Of a DNA stretch of 64,000 nucleotides, positions 1 to 10,435 are shown piece by piece. The DNA lies in assembly GCF_000381365.1 (NCBI RefSeq), contig NZ_KB905466.1, positions 494,744 through 558,743 of the forward strand, read 5' to 3'. This DNA is from Bacteroides salyersiae WAL 10018 = DSM 18765 = JCM 12988. Lineage in GTDB: Bacteria > Bacteroidota > Bacteroidia > Bacteroidales > Bacteroidaceae. Positions within the stretch are counted from its first letter, which is position 1. Each line of letters starts with the position of its first letter. A program made the position numbers and the translations under genes. The notes below the pieces were generated by a model. The model worked only from the letters and a program-made list of their open reading frames with translations, was not told the DNA's origin and searched no databases.

Positions 1-2282
1 AAGATCAATGCTCCCTCATCCCTCAACCGAATGAATTAAAAACGAACGCGGGACATTTTGCTTTCAATCAGTCTACCGTTTTTTACGTATCTCCGGAATT
101 GGACAAAAACAGTCTTTCCATTATTGACTCATTCGCTCAGAATTTGAATGCAATATCCGGATTTCAAACGACATCCCAACCTTTGGAAGGAACAGAAGCC
201 CTCCCTAAAAAGAACATTGTTTTTAAAGCCAACAAAGACATAGTCCCGGAAGGGTATGAACTAAGTATTCAACCTGATGCTGTTATAATACAGGCCTCCG
301 ACCGTAGTGGTATTTTTTATGCTATACAGACATTAAAGCAACTGTTACCGACAGCTATCTATGGAGATCAGCCAACATCGGATGCTCAGTGGACGTTACC
401 TTGTATGGAGATAAAAGATGCTCCACGATTCGGATATAGAGGCTTGCACATTGACGTAGCCCGCCATTTCTTCCCCAAAGAGGAAATGAAAAAGATACTC
501 GACCTTATGGCCCTCCACAAACAGAATACATTACATTGGCATCTGACAGACGACCAAGGATGGCGTATTGAAATAAAAAAATATCCCCGATTGACAGAAA
601 TTGGAAGTATCCGTAACAAAACCATGATACGCAAAGAGTGGGATAATTATGACACGACTCCTTACGGCGGGTTTTATACTCAGGAAGATATAAAAGAAGT
701 GGTAAAGTATGCAGAAGAACGTTGCATCAATATCATTCCGGAAGTCGATCTCCCGGGACATATGATGGCAGCATTGGCAGCCTACCCCGATTTGGGATGT
801 ACGGGTGGACCATATGAAGTATCCGGTCAATGGGGAGTACGTGACGACGTATTGTGTCCGGGAAAAGAGAAAACCTTTACTTTCATAGAAGATGTATTGA
901 CAGAAGTAATGGAATTATTCCCCTCGGAATACATCCACATAGGTGGTGACGAATGCCCGAAAGTCCGTTGGGAAAAATGCCCGAAATGCCAAGCACGTAT
1001 TAAAGCCGAAGGATTGAAAGCGAATGACAAACATAAAGCGGAATTCTTCCTGCAAAGTTATGTTACGGCCCGCGTAGAGAAATTCTTAAACGATCACGGA
1101 CGTAAAATAATCGGCTGGGATGAAATTCTGGAAGGAGAACTGGCCCCTAATGCAACAGTAATGTCATGGCGTGGAATGGACGGTGGAATTGAAGCGGCAC
1201 GCTTGAAACACCCGGTAATCATGACACCTAATAATTATGTATATCTGGATTATTACCCCACAATGAACACACAGGATGAACCTTTGGCTATCGGTGGATA
1301 CAATCCTGTGGAGAAAGTATACTCATTGGAACCTGTTCCGGCTTCACTGAATGAAGAAGAACGTAAATACATTATCGGTGCGCAAGGCAATCTGTGGACG
1401 GAATACATATTAAGCAATGAGCATCTTGAATACATGCTGTTACCTCGTTTGGCGGCATTAAGTGAAGTGCAATGGACCCAACCGGAAAACAAGAATTGGG
1501 AACGTTTCCTCGGAAATCTTGATCATATTCTGGCTATATATAACAAGATGGGTGTGAATTATGGAAAACATATTTATGAGATAGCGGCAAAATACGATGT
1601 ACCGTCTTCGGATGGCACAGTGGAAGTTACATTGAGTACAATGGGGGATGCCCCGATCTATTATACATTAGACGGAACAGAACCGACCGAAAAGAGCACA
1701 CGCTATAATAAACCTATCAAAATTACAGAGAATTGCGTATTGCAAGCTACTGCCATAAGAGAAAATGTCAAAATCAGAACTTTCAAAAAAGAGTTCCAAT
1801 TCAATAAAGCTACCGGCAAAAAAGTTACTTTAGCCACTGCCCCCACAGAAAAGTATACATTTGCCGGAGCTTCTATACTCACAGACGGATTACGCGGTGA
1901 TTTCAACTATAGCACCGGATACTGGCTGGGATTCTTCGATGAGCCGATGGATATCACGATCGATCTTGGAGAATCGACCCCTATATCTTCTGTAAAAATA
2001 GGTGTTATGATACAGGTTGGAGAATATGTTTTCCCACCGACGAAAATCACAGTATGGACTGCTACCGGCAAAAACGGTGAATTTGTAAAACAGGGAGAAA
2101 CAAGTATTCCTCTGGCTACAGCCGATATTAAGGACGGGTTGGCAGAATACAGTTGCCAGTTCAAAGAAGTGGAAGCTGACCGAGTAAAAGTATTAGTAAA
2201 CACAACTTCCTGCATACCCGATTGGCACGGTGCCCGGACAGAAAAGGGACATCTCTTTGTAGACGAAGTTATCGTAGAGTAA
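1..2282 (+). CDS. Beta-N-acetylhexosaminidase, GH20 (5' end cut by window edge)
   Basis: Secreted or periplasmic enzyme expected to remove terminal GlcNAc/GalNAc from host or dietary glycans. The frame is open from base 3 to the left edge, so the TTG at 99 is not the start; the signal peptide and true start lie outside the window. The visible part shows the GH20 N-terminal domain, then the TIM barrel with HLTDDQGWRIE and HIGGDECPKVRW. The D-E pair at bases 948-953 is the expected substrate-assisted catalytic pair. After the barrel (from about base 1600) come a chitobiase C-terminal-like segment (PIYYTLDGTEPT) and a discoidin/F5-8-like beta domain to the end. Family call is firm; substrate is inferred. 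Confidence 0.93.
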   Translation, partial: DQCSLIPQPNELKTNAGHFAFNQSTVFYVSPELDKNSLSIIDSFAQNLNAISGFQTTSQPLEGTEALPKKNIVFKANKDIVPEGYELSIQPDAVIIQASDRSGIFYAIQTLKQLLPTAIYGDQPTSDAQWTLPCMEIKDAPRFGYRGLHIDVARHFFPKEEMKKILDLMALHKQNTLHWHLTDDQGWRIEIKKYPRLTEIGSIRNKTMIRKEWDNYDTTPYGGFYTQEDIKEVVKYAEERCINIIPEVDLPGHMMAALAAYPDLGCTGGPYEVSGQWGVRDDVLCPGKEKTFTFIEDVLTEVMELFPSEYIHIGGDECPKVRWEKCPKCQARIKAEGLKANDKHKAEFFLQSYVTARVEKFLNDHGRKIIGWDEILEGELAPNATVMSWRGMDGGIEAARLKHPVIMTPNNYVYLDYYPTMNTQDEPLAIGGYNPVEKVYSLEPVPASLNEEERKYIIGAQGNLWTEYILSNEHLEYMLLPRLAALSEVQWTQPENKNWERFLGNLDHILAIYNKMGVNYGKHIYEIAAKYDVPSSDGTVEVTLSTMGDAPIYYTLDGTEPTEKSTRYNKPIKITENCVLQATAIRENVKIRTFKKEFQFNKATGKKVTLATAPTEKYTFAGASILTDGLRGDFNYSTGYWLGFFDEPMDITIDLGESTPISSVKIGVMIQVGEYVFPPTKITVWTATGKNGEFVKQGETSIPLATADIKDGLAEYSCQFKEVEADRVKVLVNTTSCIPDWHGARTEKGHLFVDEVIVE

Positions 2283-2304
2283 ACATCTGATAATCAATCA
2301 AAAT

Positions 2305-2389
2305 AAAAGTGTACACTTTTGACATGCAAAGGTGTACACTTTTATTATATAAGAATATAGACTTCTGCCTGATAAAAGTGTATACTTAC
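2305..2389. repeat. Array of four 16-bp palindromes at exact 23-bp period
   Basis: Units start at 2305, 2328, 2351 and 2374. Unit 1 is AAAAGTGTACACTTTT, a perfect palindrome; unit 2 has one change, unit 3 is degenerate, unit 4 reads AAAAGTGTATACTTAC. Spacers are 7 bp. It sits between two convergent gene ends. A sister array with the same period is at 29445-29529. Function unknown; a multimeric DNA-binding protein site is one guess. The rest of the 2283-2661 gap shows only the terminator below. Confidence 0.8.
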
Positions 2390-2580
2390 TTATAAGCCAT
2401 TCATTTATGCGATGCTCTCGTTGTATAAATCAAATATCAGAGAGAAGTTTATATTCCATTTTCATTTATTGAAACAGCTATTCTACATCTTCAATGCTTT
2501 GATATTCCTAATATATAACCCATTACATATGCTTCTTATACATTATTGGGAACAAACCAATACTACTTTATTTCAGAAAT

Positions 2581-2622
2581 AAAAAATCCCTCAAGATGGT
2601 GAAAATAACACCAATCTTAAGA
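2581..2622 (-). terminator. Rho-independent terminator of the FecR-like gene
   Basis: On the minus strand an imperfect stem (arms 2590-2601 and 2609-2622, GGTG/CACC core) is followed by a run of six T (2581-2586). It lies about 40 bases past the FecR stop. Confidence 0.6.
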
Positions 2623-2661
2623 GATCTATTAAGGAATCAATGGCTAGGCTAAATAAAAAAT

Positions 2662-3654
2662 TTATTTCACCGCTGACAAATAAACATCTTTACCTTCTAT
2701 CTTATATTGAAAGTGCTTCGTTAAAGACAGAACTGCCAAAATATTATTAATGTCATTATCCGTATGAAATTCGCAGGTAAACACTTCCTTTTTTAATTGT
2801 TCATCCTGAAAATGGAAACTAACATCAAAATGCTTTTCCAAACAACTGGTAATATCCACAAATGCGGCTTTATCAAAGGTTAGTTTTCCATTTATCCACA
2901 AAAGTACATCCCGCGCTCTGGACGAATCTACAAGTTCAGACTGTAATGTTTTGGAATTAACATTAAGCATCTGCCCGGGCTTCAAAATAAGACCTTCCTG
3001 TTCCCCTCCGGGTATATCAACACAAACCGACCCTTTCAACAAAGTAGTAACCACTTTCTCTTCTTCTGCCCGGGCACGCACATTAAATTTAGTACCCAAT
3101 ACTCGTGTTTGTATATTCTTACTGCTAACAATAAAAGGGGAATCGTCATTGTGTACCACCTCAAAATACGCTTCACCAACAAGAGCGACTTGCCTTTTCT
3201 TACTCCAAAAAGAATTTCTATAAGACAACTGAGTAGAAGAGTTCAGCCACACCTTAGAACCATCAGGCAATACGAACTGAGCACGCTGGCCGGCTGGAGT
3301 CGCCACAATATAATTCGAAACTTTATTATTTAATGTTATATAAGAAAGACCGACAGTTAAAACGATTCCGGTGAAAAAAGCAGCTAATGGAAATACATAA
3401 CGCTTCCACTTGGCAGAACGGATTTTTGTAGTCGCATCTTCCTTTCTTTTTATGGCAGTCTTCAATCGATTCAAAGATTTTTCTACGTCAACAGACTCCA
3501 TCACCGCCGCACGCTCTCCAATAAACATTGTATAATACAACTGTTCAAGCATTTTCTTATTGTCTGGAGAAGCCTCATACCAAGCCTCTACCTGCAATAT
3601 TTCCTCTTCACTGAGTTCTCCTTTTAGATAATTCAGTAATCTAATTTCATCCAT
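2662..3654 (-). CDS. FecR-family anti-sigma factor
   Basis: Inner-membrane anti-sigma factor of the type that holds an ECF sigma factor until a TonB transporter signals. Residues 1-85 form the cytoplasmic sigma-binding part, a membrane segment lies near residues 87-108, then the FecR domain (TPAGQRAQFVLPDGSKVWLN) and a C-terminal DUF4974-like domain (FDKAAFVDITSCLEKHF). The length of 330 residues is usual. It is divergent from the ECF sigma gene at 3812, whereas Bacteroides pairs are usually in one operon next to susC/susD; no such transporter is adjacent. Its sigma partner is inferred from position. Confidence 0.9.
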   Translation of the reverse strand: MDEIRLLNYLKGELSEEEILQVEAWYEASPDNKKMLEQLYYTMFIGERAAVMESVDVEKSLNRLKTAIKRKEDATTKIRSAKWKRYVFPLAAFFTGIVLTVGLSYITLNNKVSNYIVATPAGQRAQFVLPDGSKVWLNSSTQLSYRNSFWSKKRQVALVGEAYFEVVHNDDSPFIVSSKNIQTRVLGTKFNVRARAEEEKVVTTLLKGSVCVDIPGGEQEGLILKPGQMLNVNSKTLQSELVDSSRARDVLLWINGKLTFDKAAFVDITSCLEKHFDVSFHFQDEQLKKEVFTCEFHTDNDINNILAVLSLTKHFQYKIEGKDVYLSAVK

Positions 3655-3811
3655 TACACTTCAATCTTATACCTTTTATATACTATTACCTGTAAATAGT
3701 ACAATTATGAGTGCAAATATACTAAATGAGAAACAAAAAAAATATTATTTAATGATTCATTTTGAAAATGGAGAAATTATAATTATGTTTGTGTACATTT
3801 TAATTAAAACG

Positions 3812-4405
3812 ATGGGGAACTCTACTAAACCTTTAGATATAACTGACAATAAATCTGTAATTGCCGCAATAAAGGGTAATGATGAACAAGCTTTCGAAGA
3901 GGTATATCGTTATTACTTTCGTGGATTATGTGCATTTTGTTCTCAATATGTTTCACAACATGAATCAGAAGAAATCGTACAAGACACCATGATGTGGTTG
4001 TGGGAAAACAGATCCAGTTTAATAGCAGAGCTCACACTAAAAACTTTACTTTTTACCATTGTAAAAAACAAAGCATTAAACCGGATTACCCATCATGACG
4101 TTCGTCGCAAAGTGCATCAAGAGATAGCTGAAAAGTACGAGCAAGAATTCGAAAACCCGGATACTTATTTAGAGAATGAACTAATCCGACTTTACAACAA
4201 AGCTTTAGGAAAATTACCAGCCGAATTTCGGGAATCATATGAACTGAATAGAAAATATCATCTTACACATAAAGAAATTGCAGAAAAGTTAAAAGTATCT
4301 CCCCAGACTATAAACTATCGGATAAGTCAAGCCTTGAAAATCTTACGTATAGAACTAAAAGACTACTTGCCATTATTATTACTTTTATACAATTTTCGAC
4401 TGTAG
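3812..4405 (+). CDS. ECF-type RNA polymerase sigma factor
   Basis: Sigma-70 family, Bacteroidetes ECF type, about 197 residues. Region 2 (AFEEVYRYYFRGLCAFC ... EEIVQDTMMWLWENR) and region 4 with its helix-turn-helix (LTHKEIAEKLKVSPQTINYR) are clear. I chose the ATG at 3812 because the sequence then matches family length; in-frame starts at 3785 and 3707 exist and would add residues unlike the family. It is divergently paired with the FecR-like gene, and its 3' end is only 18 bp from the convergent end of menE. Its target promoters cannot be told from the window. Confidence 0.88.
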   Translation: MGNSTKPLDITDNKSVIAAIKGNDEQAFEEVYRYYFRGLCAFCSQYVSQHESEEIVQDTMMWLWENRSSLIAELTLKTLLFTIVKNKALNRITHHDVRRKVHQEIAEKYEQEFENPDTYLENELIRLYNKALGKLPAEFRESYELNRKYHLTHKEIAEKLKVSPQTINYRISQALKILRIELKDYLPLLLLLYNFRL

Positions 4406-4423
4406 AACAGATGAATACCTTTA

Positions 4424-5515
4424 TTATTGTATCATTTTTTCAGCCAACAACCGACATTGACTCCGATCTATTTTGCCATTACCCGTCAAAGGGATTTCAG
4501 GGATAAAAAGAATTTTTCGGGGTTGCTGATATTTAGGCAATACGGCACAGATTTTCTCTTCTACTTTTTCAATCCCGGCACCTTCTTTCAGCAATAACAC
4601 CACTGCCTGCCCTAATTTAGCATCCGGAACAGAGGTTATAGCGAACGGAATAGTGATAGAGGATTTTAAAAGTTCCTCCAATATTTCTATCTGTATTTTT
4701 ATCCCTCCACTATTTATTATATTGTCTTTTCTCCCAAGAATTACAAAACTATGATCCGGATACAGTTGCGCCACATCGTTAGTAAACAAAATATCATCAC
4801 AAACCAAAGGTGCCTTTATTACCAACGTATTTTCTGGAGAAAGAGAAAGTTCCACAGATGAAAAAGGCCGATAATACGGTGATGCTGAAGAACCGTTCAA
4901 GCGTCGTAAAGCAATATGAGACAATGTTTCGGTCATACCATAAGTAGAATAGATTTCGCCAGGCAACAAACGTATCTCATTTTCCAAAGCAGCATCTATT
5001 GCTCCTCCCCCTATTATAAGGATATCTGTGTGACAAAGCCGTTCCTTTTCCCGAAGCACCTGCAAAGTATTAAATACTTGTAAAGGCACCATAGCTACAA
5101 AACGAAGCGGCACAGTAACATCAGCCAAAGGATGCCCGGAAGGAGTACGCAATATAAGATTCAAGCCGGCAACCAATGCACGGACTACCATCATTTTTCC
5201 GGCTATATATTGCAGAGGCATACAGAGCAATGCCGTATCCCCAGTATGAAGATTCAAAAACTCACAGGTCATGCGAGCGCTTTGCATCATTTGTTCTTTA
5301 CGGACTGTCAACACCTTTGGTGTTCCGGTAGAACCGGAAGTATGTACCGTCATAAAAGGAGAATCACTAAACCAGTCTGCAAGAAAACGGTATAAATCCA
5401 ATAAAAAAGAAGAAGTATTATCTCCGGTAGCATTGGCAGATAAAGACATTAATTCTTTCCGGGAATACTTCTTACCCTCCAATATTAAACTTTGTTCTTT
5501 TATATCCAGTTGCAT
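4424..5515 (-). CDS. menE: o-Succinylbenzoate-CoA ligase (MenE)
   Basis: ANL-family adenylating enzyme that joins CoA to o-succinylbenzoate in menaquinone synthesis. It shows the phosphate loop (HTSGSTGTPKVLTV), the STYGMTET motif, the hinge GRKDNIINSGG and the C-terminal catalytic lysine in LTGNGKIDRSQ. It is short for the superfamily (about 363 residues), with a compact N-terminal domain as in other Bacteroides MenE. A GTG at 5560 would overlap menC; I prefer the ATG at 5515, which has an AT-rich upstream typical of Bacteroides and sits 29 bp after the menC stop. Last gene of the men operon. Confidence 0.9.
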   Translation of the reverse strand: MQLDIKEQSLILEGKKYSRKELMSLSANATGDNTSSFLLDLYRFLADWFSDSPFMTVHTSGSTGTPKVLTVRKEQMMQSARMTCEFLNLHTGDTALLCMPLQYIAGKMMVVRALVAGLNLILRTPSGHPLADVTVPLRFVAMVPLQVFNTLQVLREKERLCHTDILIIGGGAIDAALENEIRLLPGEIYSTYGMTETLSHIALRRLNGSSASPYYRPFSSVELSLSPENTLVIKAPLVCDDILFTNDVAQLYPDHSFVILGRKDNIINSGGIKIQIEILEELLKSSITIPFAITSVPDAKLGQAVVLLLKEGAGIEKVEEKICAVLPKYQQPRKILFIPEIPLTGNGKIDRSQCRLLAEKMIQ

Positions 5516-5544
5516 AATAATAAAACAGCAATCTACCCATACTA

Positions 5545-6564
5545 TTATTTCAAGTACCACAAACTATCTTTTCTTACTTCAAGCGGCATATCTACATTAT
5601 TTGTAAAAAGTGCACCTGTACCAAGACCTTGCGGCAGAGGATTATTGAATGTGGCACACCAGTGTGCTATCGCATTCAGCCCTATGTTAGATTCCAATGC
5701 AGAAGTAATCCACCAACCGATATTTCTCTTTTCCGCTTCTCTTATCCACTCGTTTCCACCAGCCATCCCCCCATGTAGTGACGGCTTCAGAATGATATAC
5801 TGAGGATGGACACTATCAAGTAAGCATTGCTTTCTTTCAGGAATATTAATCCCGATCAATTCCTCATCCAACGCGATGGGTAACGGAGTTTCAGCAGTCA
5901 AACGTGCCATATCTTCCCATTGCCCGGCACGGATAGGCTGCTCTATAGAGTGTAAGTCGAGTTCCGCCAAACGTTTCAGTTTTTCCATCGCATCGGCAGG
6001 AGCAAAAGCCCCATTGGCATCCACACGAAGCTCTACTTCTTTTGCAGAAAAGTGGGAACGGATGAAACGCAACAGTGCCAATTCTTCTTCAAAATTGATA
6101 GCACCTATTTTCAATTTTATGCAACGGAAACCGACAGCCATTTTAGCTTCTATCTGTTCCAGCATCTTTTTGTAATCTCCCATCCAAATAAGTCCATTAA
6201 TAGGAATACCGACTTCACCACGTGAAAAAGGCGTATCCCAAAGTTCAAAACATCCTCTCTCTAAATGTCGGAAAGCAGTTTCAAGTCCGAAAAGAATAGA
6301 AGGATAATCACGAAGCGATTCAACTGAGAAACCGCCCTGCTCAGTTACTTCATTACAGATATGAGCCAAAACCGACTCATATCCCTGCATATCATCACAA
6401 CTCAACTTTGGAAGAGGAGCGCACTCACCAATACCGACCCTATCCGGATATTTATCGGATGTAAGATGGAGATACCACACATCACGAGTGGTATAAGAGC
6501 CTCTTGAAGTTCCTGCCGGCTGCTTAAAATGAAGCCGGCGAGGAACAATCTTTATAGTATACAT
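5545..6564 (-). CDS. menC: o-Succinylbenzoate synthase (MenC)
   Basis: Enolase-superfamily dehydratase converting SHCHC to o-succinylbenzoate. The catalytic set is visible: KLKIGA (Lys-x-Lys), VDANGAF (Asp), SIEQP (Glu), ALDE (Asp) and ILKPSLHGG (second-side Lys). The N-terminal capping domain spans about residues 1-110. At 339 residues it is normal for the family. It lies between menB and menE, 143 bp after menB. Distinguishing MenC from dipeptide epimerase would be hard alone, but the operon settles it. Confidence 0.93.
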   Translation of the reverse strand: MYTIKIVPRRLHFKQPAGTSRGSYTTRDVWYLHLTSDKYPDRVGIGECAPLPKLSCDDMQGYESVLAHICNEVTEQGGFSVESLRDYPSILFGLETAFRHLERGCFELWDTPFSRGEVGIPINGLIWMGDYKKMLEQIEAKMAVGFRCIKLKIGAINFEEELALLRFIRSHFSAKEVELRVDANGAFAPADAMEKLKRLAELDLHSIEQPIRAGQWEDMARLTAETPLPIALDEELIGINIPERKQCLLDSVHPQYIILKPSLHGGMAGGNEWIREAEKRNIGWWITSALESNIGLNAIAHWCATFNNPLPQGLGTGALFTNNVDMPLEVRKDSLWYLK

Positions 6565-6706
6565 ATGAAATCAAATCTCTTAAAAATTATGTACTCGTAT
6601 AATCCGGATCAGCCAATTATATGAGTACAATAAAAACAGAAAAACATCCTCATGAATAACTCTCAAATAATGCTGGGCAAAATCAAAAGCAGGCTCTTAA
6701 CAAAAA

Positions 6707-7531
6707 CTATGGCAGTTTGGGGAATTGCTTAAAATCCGGTTTACGTTTTTCGAGAAAAGCATTCTTTCCTTCCTGTGCCTCGTCTGTCATATAATAAAGC
6801 ATGGTAGCATCGCCTGCAAGCTCCTGAATACCCGCCTGTCCATCGAGTTCCGCATTCAATCCGGCTTTGATCATACGCAAAGCAAGCGGACTGAGCTGCA
6901 TCATTTCTTCTGCCCATTGCACATATTCATCTTCAAGTTGTTCCAAAGGTACGACTTTATTCACCAATCCCATATCAAGTGCCTCCTGCGCATTGTATTT
7001 CCGACAAAGAAACCATATCTCGCGTGCTTTTTTCTGTCCTACCACACGAGCCAGATAAGAAGAACCAAAACCGGCATCAAAACTTCCTACACGGGGACCG
7101 GTCTGCCCGAAAATAGCATTATCAGATGCAATACTTAAATCACATACCACATGAAGCACATGACCGCCACCGATAGCAAATCCGTTTACTGCGGCAATAA
7201 CAGGTTTCGGGATACTACGAATCTGCTTTTGTACATCAAGTACACTCAAGCGGGGCACTCCATCTTTACCGATATATCCACCACGCCCCTTTACATTCTG
7301 GTCACCGCCACTGCAAAAAGCCTTATCACCGGCACCGGTAATAACAACCACACTGACACAAGCCTCTTCGCGGCAAATACGCAGAGCATCACTCATCTCT
7401 CCGGTGGTGGTAGGCGTGAATGCATTACGATAACGCTCCCGATTAATAGTAATACGGGCAATTCCATTATAATAATCAAAAAGAATATCTTCATATTCTT
7501 TGATTGTTTCCCATTTTCTTTCTGTTGACAT
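6707..7531 (-). CDS. menB: 1,4-Dihydroxy-2-naphthoyl-CoA synthase (MenB)
   Basis: Crotonase-fold ring-closing enzyme of menaquinone synthesis. Typical MenB signatures are [11 protein letters not shown], the oxyanion-hole glycines in [14 protein letters not shown], and [18 protein letters not shown], which carries the aspartate region specific to MenB. 274 residues, full length. It follows menD with a 48-bp gap and is transcribed with it. Confidence 0.96.
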   Translation of the reverse strand: MSTERKWETIKEYEDILFDYYNGIARITINRERYRNAFTPTTTGEMSDALRICREEACVSVVVITGAGDKAFCSGGDQNVKGRGGYIGKDGVPRLSVLDVQKQIRSIPKPVIAAVNGFAIGGGHVLHVVCDLSIASDNAIFGQTGPRVGSFDAGFGSSYLARVVGQKKAREIWFLCRKYNAQEALDMGLVNKVVPLEQLEDEYVQWAEEMMQLSPLALRMIKAGLNAELDGQAGIQELAGDATMLYYMTDEAQEGKNAFLEKRKPDFKQFPKLP

Positions 7532-7579
7532 AGTAAATTAGTGATTAGTGATGAACAATAAGTAATAAGTGATTTCTAA

Positions 7580-9253
7580 TCACTTATCATTCCTTTTATT
7601 CTTGTGATAATAATCTTTCAATATTCTGGCATCTTTATTTTTATTAGTAAAGACCTCTACCAATACCGGATGTGTCATCGGTTCCGGTTGTGTAAACATG
7701 GCCATAGTTTCTTCCAGTTGTACTTCATCTTCCACTTTCTGATAAAGAAAGCCACGCTCTTCGGCCCAGCCACGAGCAGAGGTCTTATGAACAGCTGTTA
7801 TGAATTTATGCGACGTACCGGACATTTCCAGCCCCGGCAAGGTATGAAAGATTTCCCCTCCTCCATTATTTAAAAGGAGAATACGCAGATTCGGGCCCAA
7901 GTTGGTATTCCACAAAGCATTCATATCATAGAAGAAACTCAGATCGCCGATCACTACAAAATTCAATTTATCCGAAGCCGCAGCATATCCCACAGCCGTT
8001 GACAAAGAACCTTCAATGCCACTCGTCCCCCGGTTGCAACACACCTCAACCGATGAAGCAACTGTAAACAACTGTGCATAACGTATCACAGAGCTATTGG
8101 CCAAATGGAGCGCACACTGTTCCGGCAAAGCTTTTATCAATGCACCGATAGCAGCCATCTCCGAATAAGGAAATTCCGGCTGAGGTAATCCTTTGCAATA
8201 ATTTTCCCACAAAAGAGGATATTGAGGGGTTTTGTTCTCTAATAAAAAAGCAATCTTCTCAAGGAACTCAAAAGGATCCATTTCAATGACGGTAGTCAGA
8301 GAACCATAAAGATCGATCACCTCACCATCTGCCGAGACATGCCAATGTTCTTTCGGAGGATTCTTACGAAGGAAGTTCTTCAACCGTTTGGAAACCACAT
8401 GCCCACCATAAGTTATCAGTAGTTCGGGTACCATCTTTTCCTGTGTATCCTCATCCATAGCATAAAGTGCCACATCGAAATTCTTCACAGGAATACCAGG
8501 AATAGTCTGATTACTGATATGTTCAGTCAGCCATGCAAAATGCTTATAAAGCAGCTTTGAATACTTTTTCTCAAACAGATAAATAAGGTTCATCTGCCCG
8601 ACAATGATCATACGTTTCTGATATTGGTTTAAGCGCTTGATAAGCTCGTTATAATCACGATCATAGACGTTCAGACCTTGGTAACGGGTAATAACACGCA
8701 CCTCCGGAAGCGATTCTACAGTAAAACGGAATATAGGTTCGGTAACCGGAACATTAATATGTACCGGCCCTTTGCCATGATGATGCGTTTCGAGCAGAGC
8801 CTCATTGATGAGCCGATTGCAATACCACTCATCTTCATCTGTATAAATCTCCGGAAGATTGACTGATTTCTTCACCAAATTGCTAAAAACACCGGGTTGC
8901 GGTAATGTCTGTCCATCCATCTGACCGATCCAGGCAGCAGGACGATCGGCTGAAATTACAACAAGAGGGACATTTTGATAAAAAGCCTCAGCCACAGCCG
9001 GATGCAGATTAAGCAACGCCGTACCCGATGTACAGCAAACAGCGGCCGGACCTCCCCCGTTCAAAGCCAGCCCGATAGCAAAAAAGCCGGCACTCCGCTC
9101 GTCCGTTACAGGATAACAGGTAAAAGAAGAATGTGTAGAAAGCGTGTGTACCAGAGGTATATTACGACTTCCCGGACATAACACGATTTTTTTTACTCCA
9201 TGAGCTTCAAGCAATGCTACTAACTGGAGGATATTCTTTTTATCTGTATACAT
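7580..9253 (-). CDS. menD: SEPHCHC synthase (MenD)
   Basis: Thiamine-diphosphate enzyme that adds 2-oxoglutarate-derived succinic semialdehyde to isochorismate. The N-terminal pyrimidine domain ([36 protein letters not shown]), a middle domain and the C-terminal ThDP domain with [14 protein letters not shown] are all present. 557 residues, full length. It comes second after menF in the operon (57-bp gap), the normal pathway order. Confidence 0.95.
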   Translation of the reverse strand: MYTDKKNILQLVALLEAHGVKKIVLCPGSRNIPLVHTLSTHSSFTCYPVTDERSAGFFAIGLALNGGGPAAVCCTSGTALLNLHPAVAEAFYQNVPLVVISADRPAAWIGQMDGQTLPQPGVFSNLVKKSVNLPEIYTDEDEWYCNRLINEALLETHHHGKGPVHINVPVTEPIFRFTVESLPEVRVITRYQGLNVYDRDYNELIKRLNQYQKRMIIVGQMNLIYLFEKKYSKLLYKHFAWLTEHISNQTIPGIPVKNFDVALYAMDEDTQEKMVPELLITYGGHVVSKRLKNFLRKNPPKEHWHVSADGEVIDLYGSLTTVIEMDPFEFLEKIAFLLENKTPQYPLLWENYCKGLPQPEFPYSEMAAIGALIKALPEQCALHLANSSVIRYAQLFTVASSVEVCCNRGTSGIEGSLSTAVGYAAASDKLNFVVIGDLSFFYDMNALWNTNLGPNLRILLLNNGGGEIFHTLPGLEMSGTSHKFITAVHKTSARGWAEERGFLYQKVEDEVQLEETMAMFTQPEPMTHPVLVEVFTNKNKDARILKDYYHKNKRNDK

Positions 9254-9310
9254 GATAAATAATTATTCAATACGTCAATATACCAATGTGCCAATTACCA
9301 TGCAGCATAT

Positions 9311-10435
9311 TCAACACATTATTAGATTCTTCATCGTTCGCATTTTCTTTTCTGTCTCTTGCCACTCATCTTCCAATTCGGATGAAGCAAGCAATCCACC
9401 ACCGGCATAAAGAGTCAATACCTCCGATGTTATATTCATACATCTCAAATTGACATACAAATCTGTCTTCCCATCCGGATTCAACATACCGATAAATCCT
9501 GAATAATAGCGCCGTTCATGATCCTCATGATCCAGGATAAACTGATAAGCTTTTTCTTTGGGAAGCCCGCAAACCGCAGGTGTAGGATGTAGCAGTTTAA
9601 GTAAATCTCCCAAACTGTCATTATCCGGCAATGAGAAATGAAAATCGGTTTTCAGATGAGACAACGCTCCGGCAAAAGCCGGATAAGGACCGAATTCTGC
9701 AGGCTGTATACCCAAAGATAACAACTGACTCCGGATATAAGAGGCAACATACTCCTGTTCCTCCCGATTCTTGTCATCCCACTCTCGCGGCAGTTCCCCA
9801 TTCTGTAAGGATTGTGTACCTGCCAGAGCCACCGTATTCCATTTATTCCTTTCTCCGGAAAGAATTATTTCCGGAGTGCTCCCCAACCACGCCCCTGTAT
9901 GTGGAGTATAGCAAAAATACACATACGAATAAATATACCTTCTACATGCTTCATAAAATGCAGTAGCGGGAGAAAAAAGAAGCGGTACATTCACTTTCTG
10001 GCTACGAGAAAGTACCAACTTATTAAATTCCTTTTTTTTCAAAGCATCCATAAAAACATCAAAACGGCCGGCATACCCTTCCGTAGACGATCCGTCTTGC
10101 AGCGATACTACCTGATTATTAAGCATCTGCCGATAAACATCCGGTTGTATTCCGCCCGGGCATTTCAAAGCAGGATCAAAGTCCACAACCATTTCTCTTT
10201 CCGGCCTCAACAACACGATCGGTGTAGTCGGCCCTACGTTAAAAGGGGCAATCACAAACCCGGCCTGCCCGTTCAACTCTTCAATATCATATAGCAAGAC
10301 GCAAGAGTCTCCAGGATCTTTCGACACGAAATGAACCACATTTTCTCCCGGAATACGATAAATGGCAAAAGGAATCTGAAGTTTTATAAACCGGTCTATT
10401 CCGGCACAAATATCTTGTTCTAACGTGTCCATCAT
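9311..10435 (-). CDS. menF: Isochorismate synthase (MenF)
   Basis: Chorismate-using enzyme that feeds menaquinone synthesis. The C-terminal chorismate-binding domain shows KLVLSRSQ, GSTPEIILSG, ALAGTQ, HPTPAVCGLPKEKA and YYSGFIGM. The start codon overlaps the stop of the upstream HAD-thioesterase gene by 4 bp, so they are translationally coupled; a second ATG directly follows the first. With no enterobactin genes nearby and menD following, an EntC role is unlikely. Confidence 0.93.
   Translation of the reverse strand: MMDTLEQDICAGIDRFIKLQIPFAIYRIPGENVVHFVSKDPGDSCVLLYDIEELNGQAGFVIAPFNVGPTTPIVLLRPEREMVVDFDPALKCPGGIQPDVYRQMLNNQVVSLQDGSSTEGYAGRFDVFMDALKKKEFNKLVLSRSQKVNVPLLFSPATAFYEACRRYIYSYVYFCYTPHTGAWLGSTPEIILSGERNKWNTVALAGTQSLQNGELPREWDDKNREEQEYVASYIRSQLLSLGIQPAEFGPYPAFAGALSHLKTDFHFSLPDNDSLGDLLKLLHPTPAVCGLPKEKAYQFILDHEDHERRYYSGFIGMLNPDGKTDLYVNLRCMNITSEVLTLYAGGGLLASSELEDEWQETEKKMRTMKNLIMC

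Noticed and set aside
2305..2389. CRISPR-like array for the 23-bp repeats
   Set aside because: Spacers of 7 bp are far too short and units are palindromes with drift.
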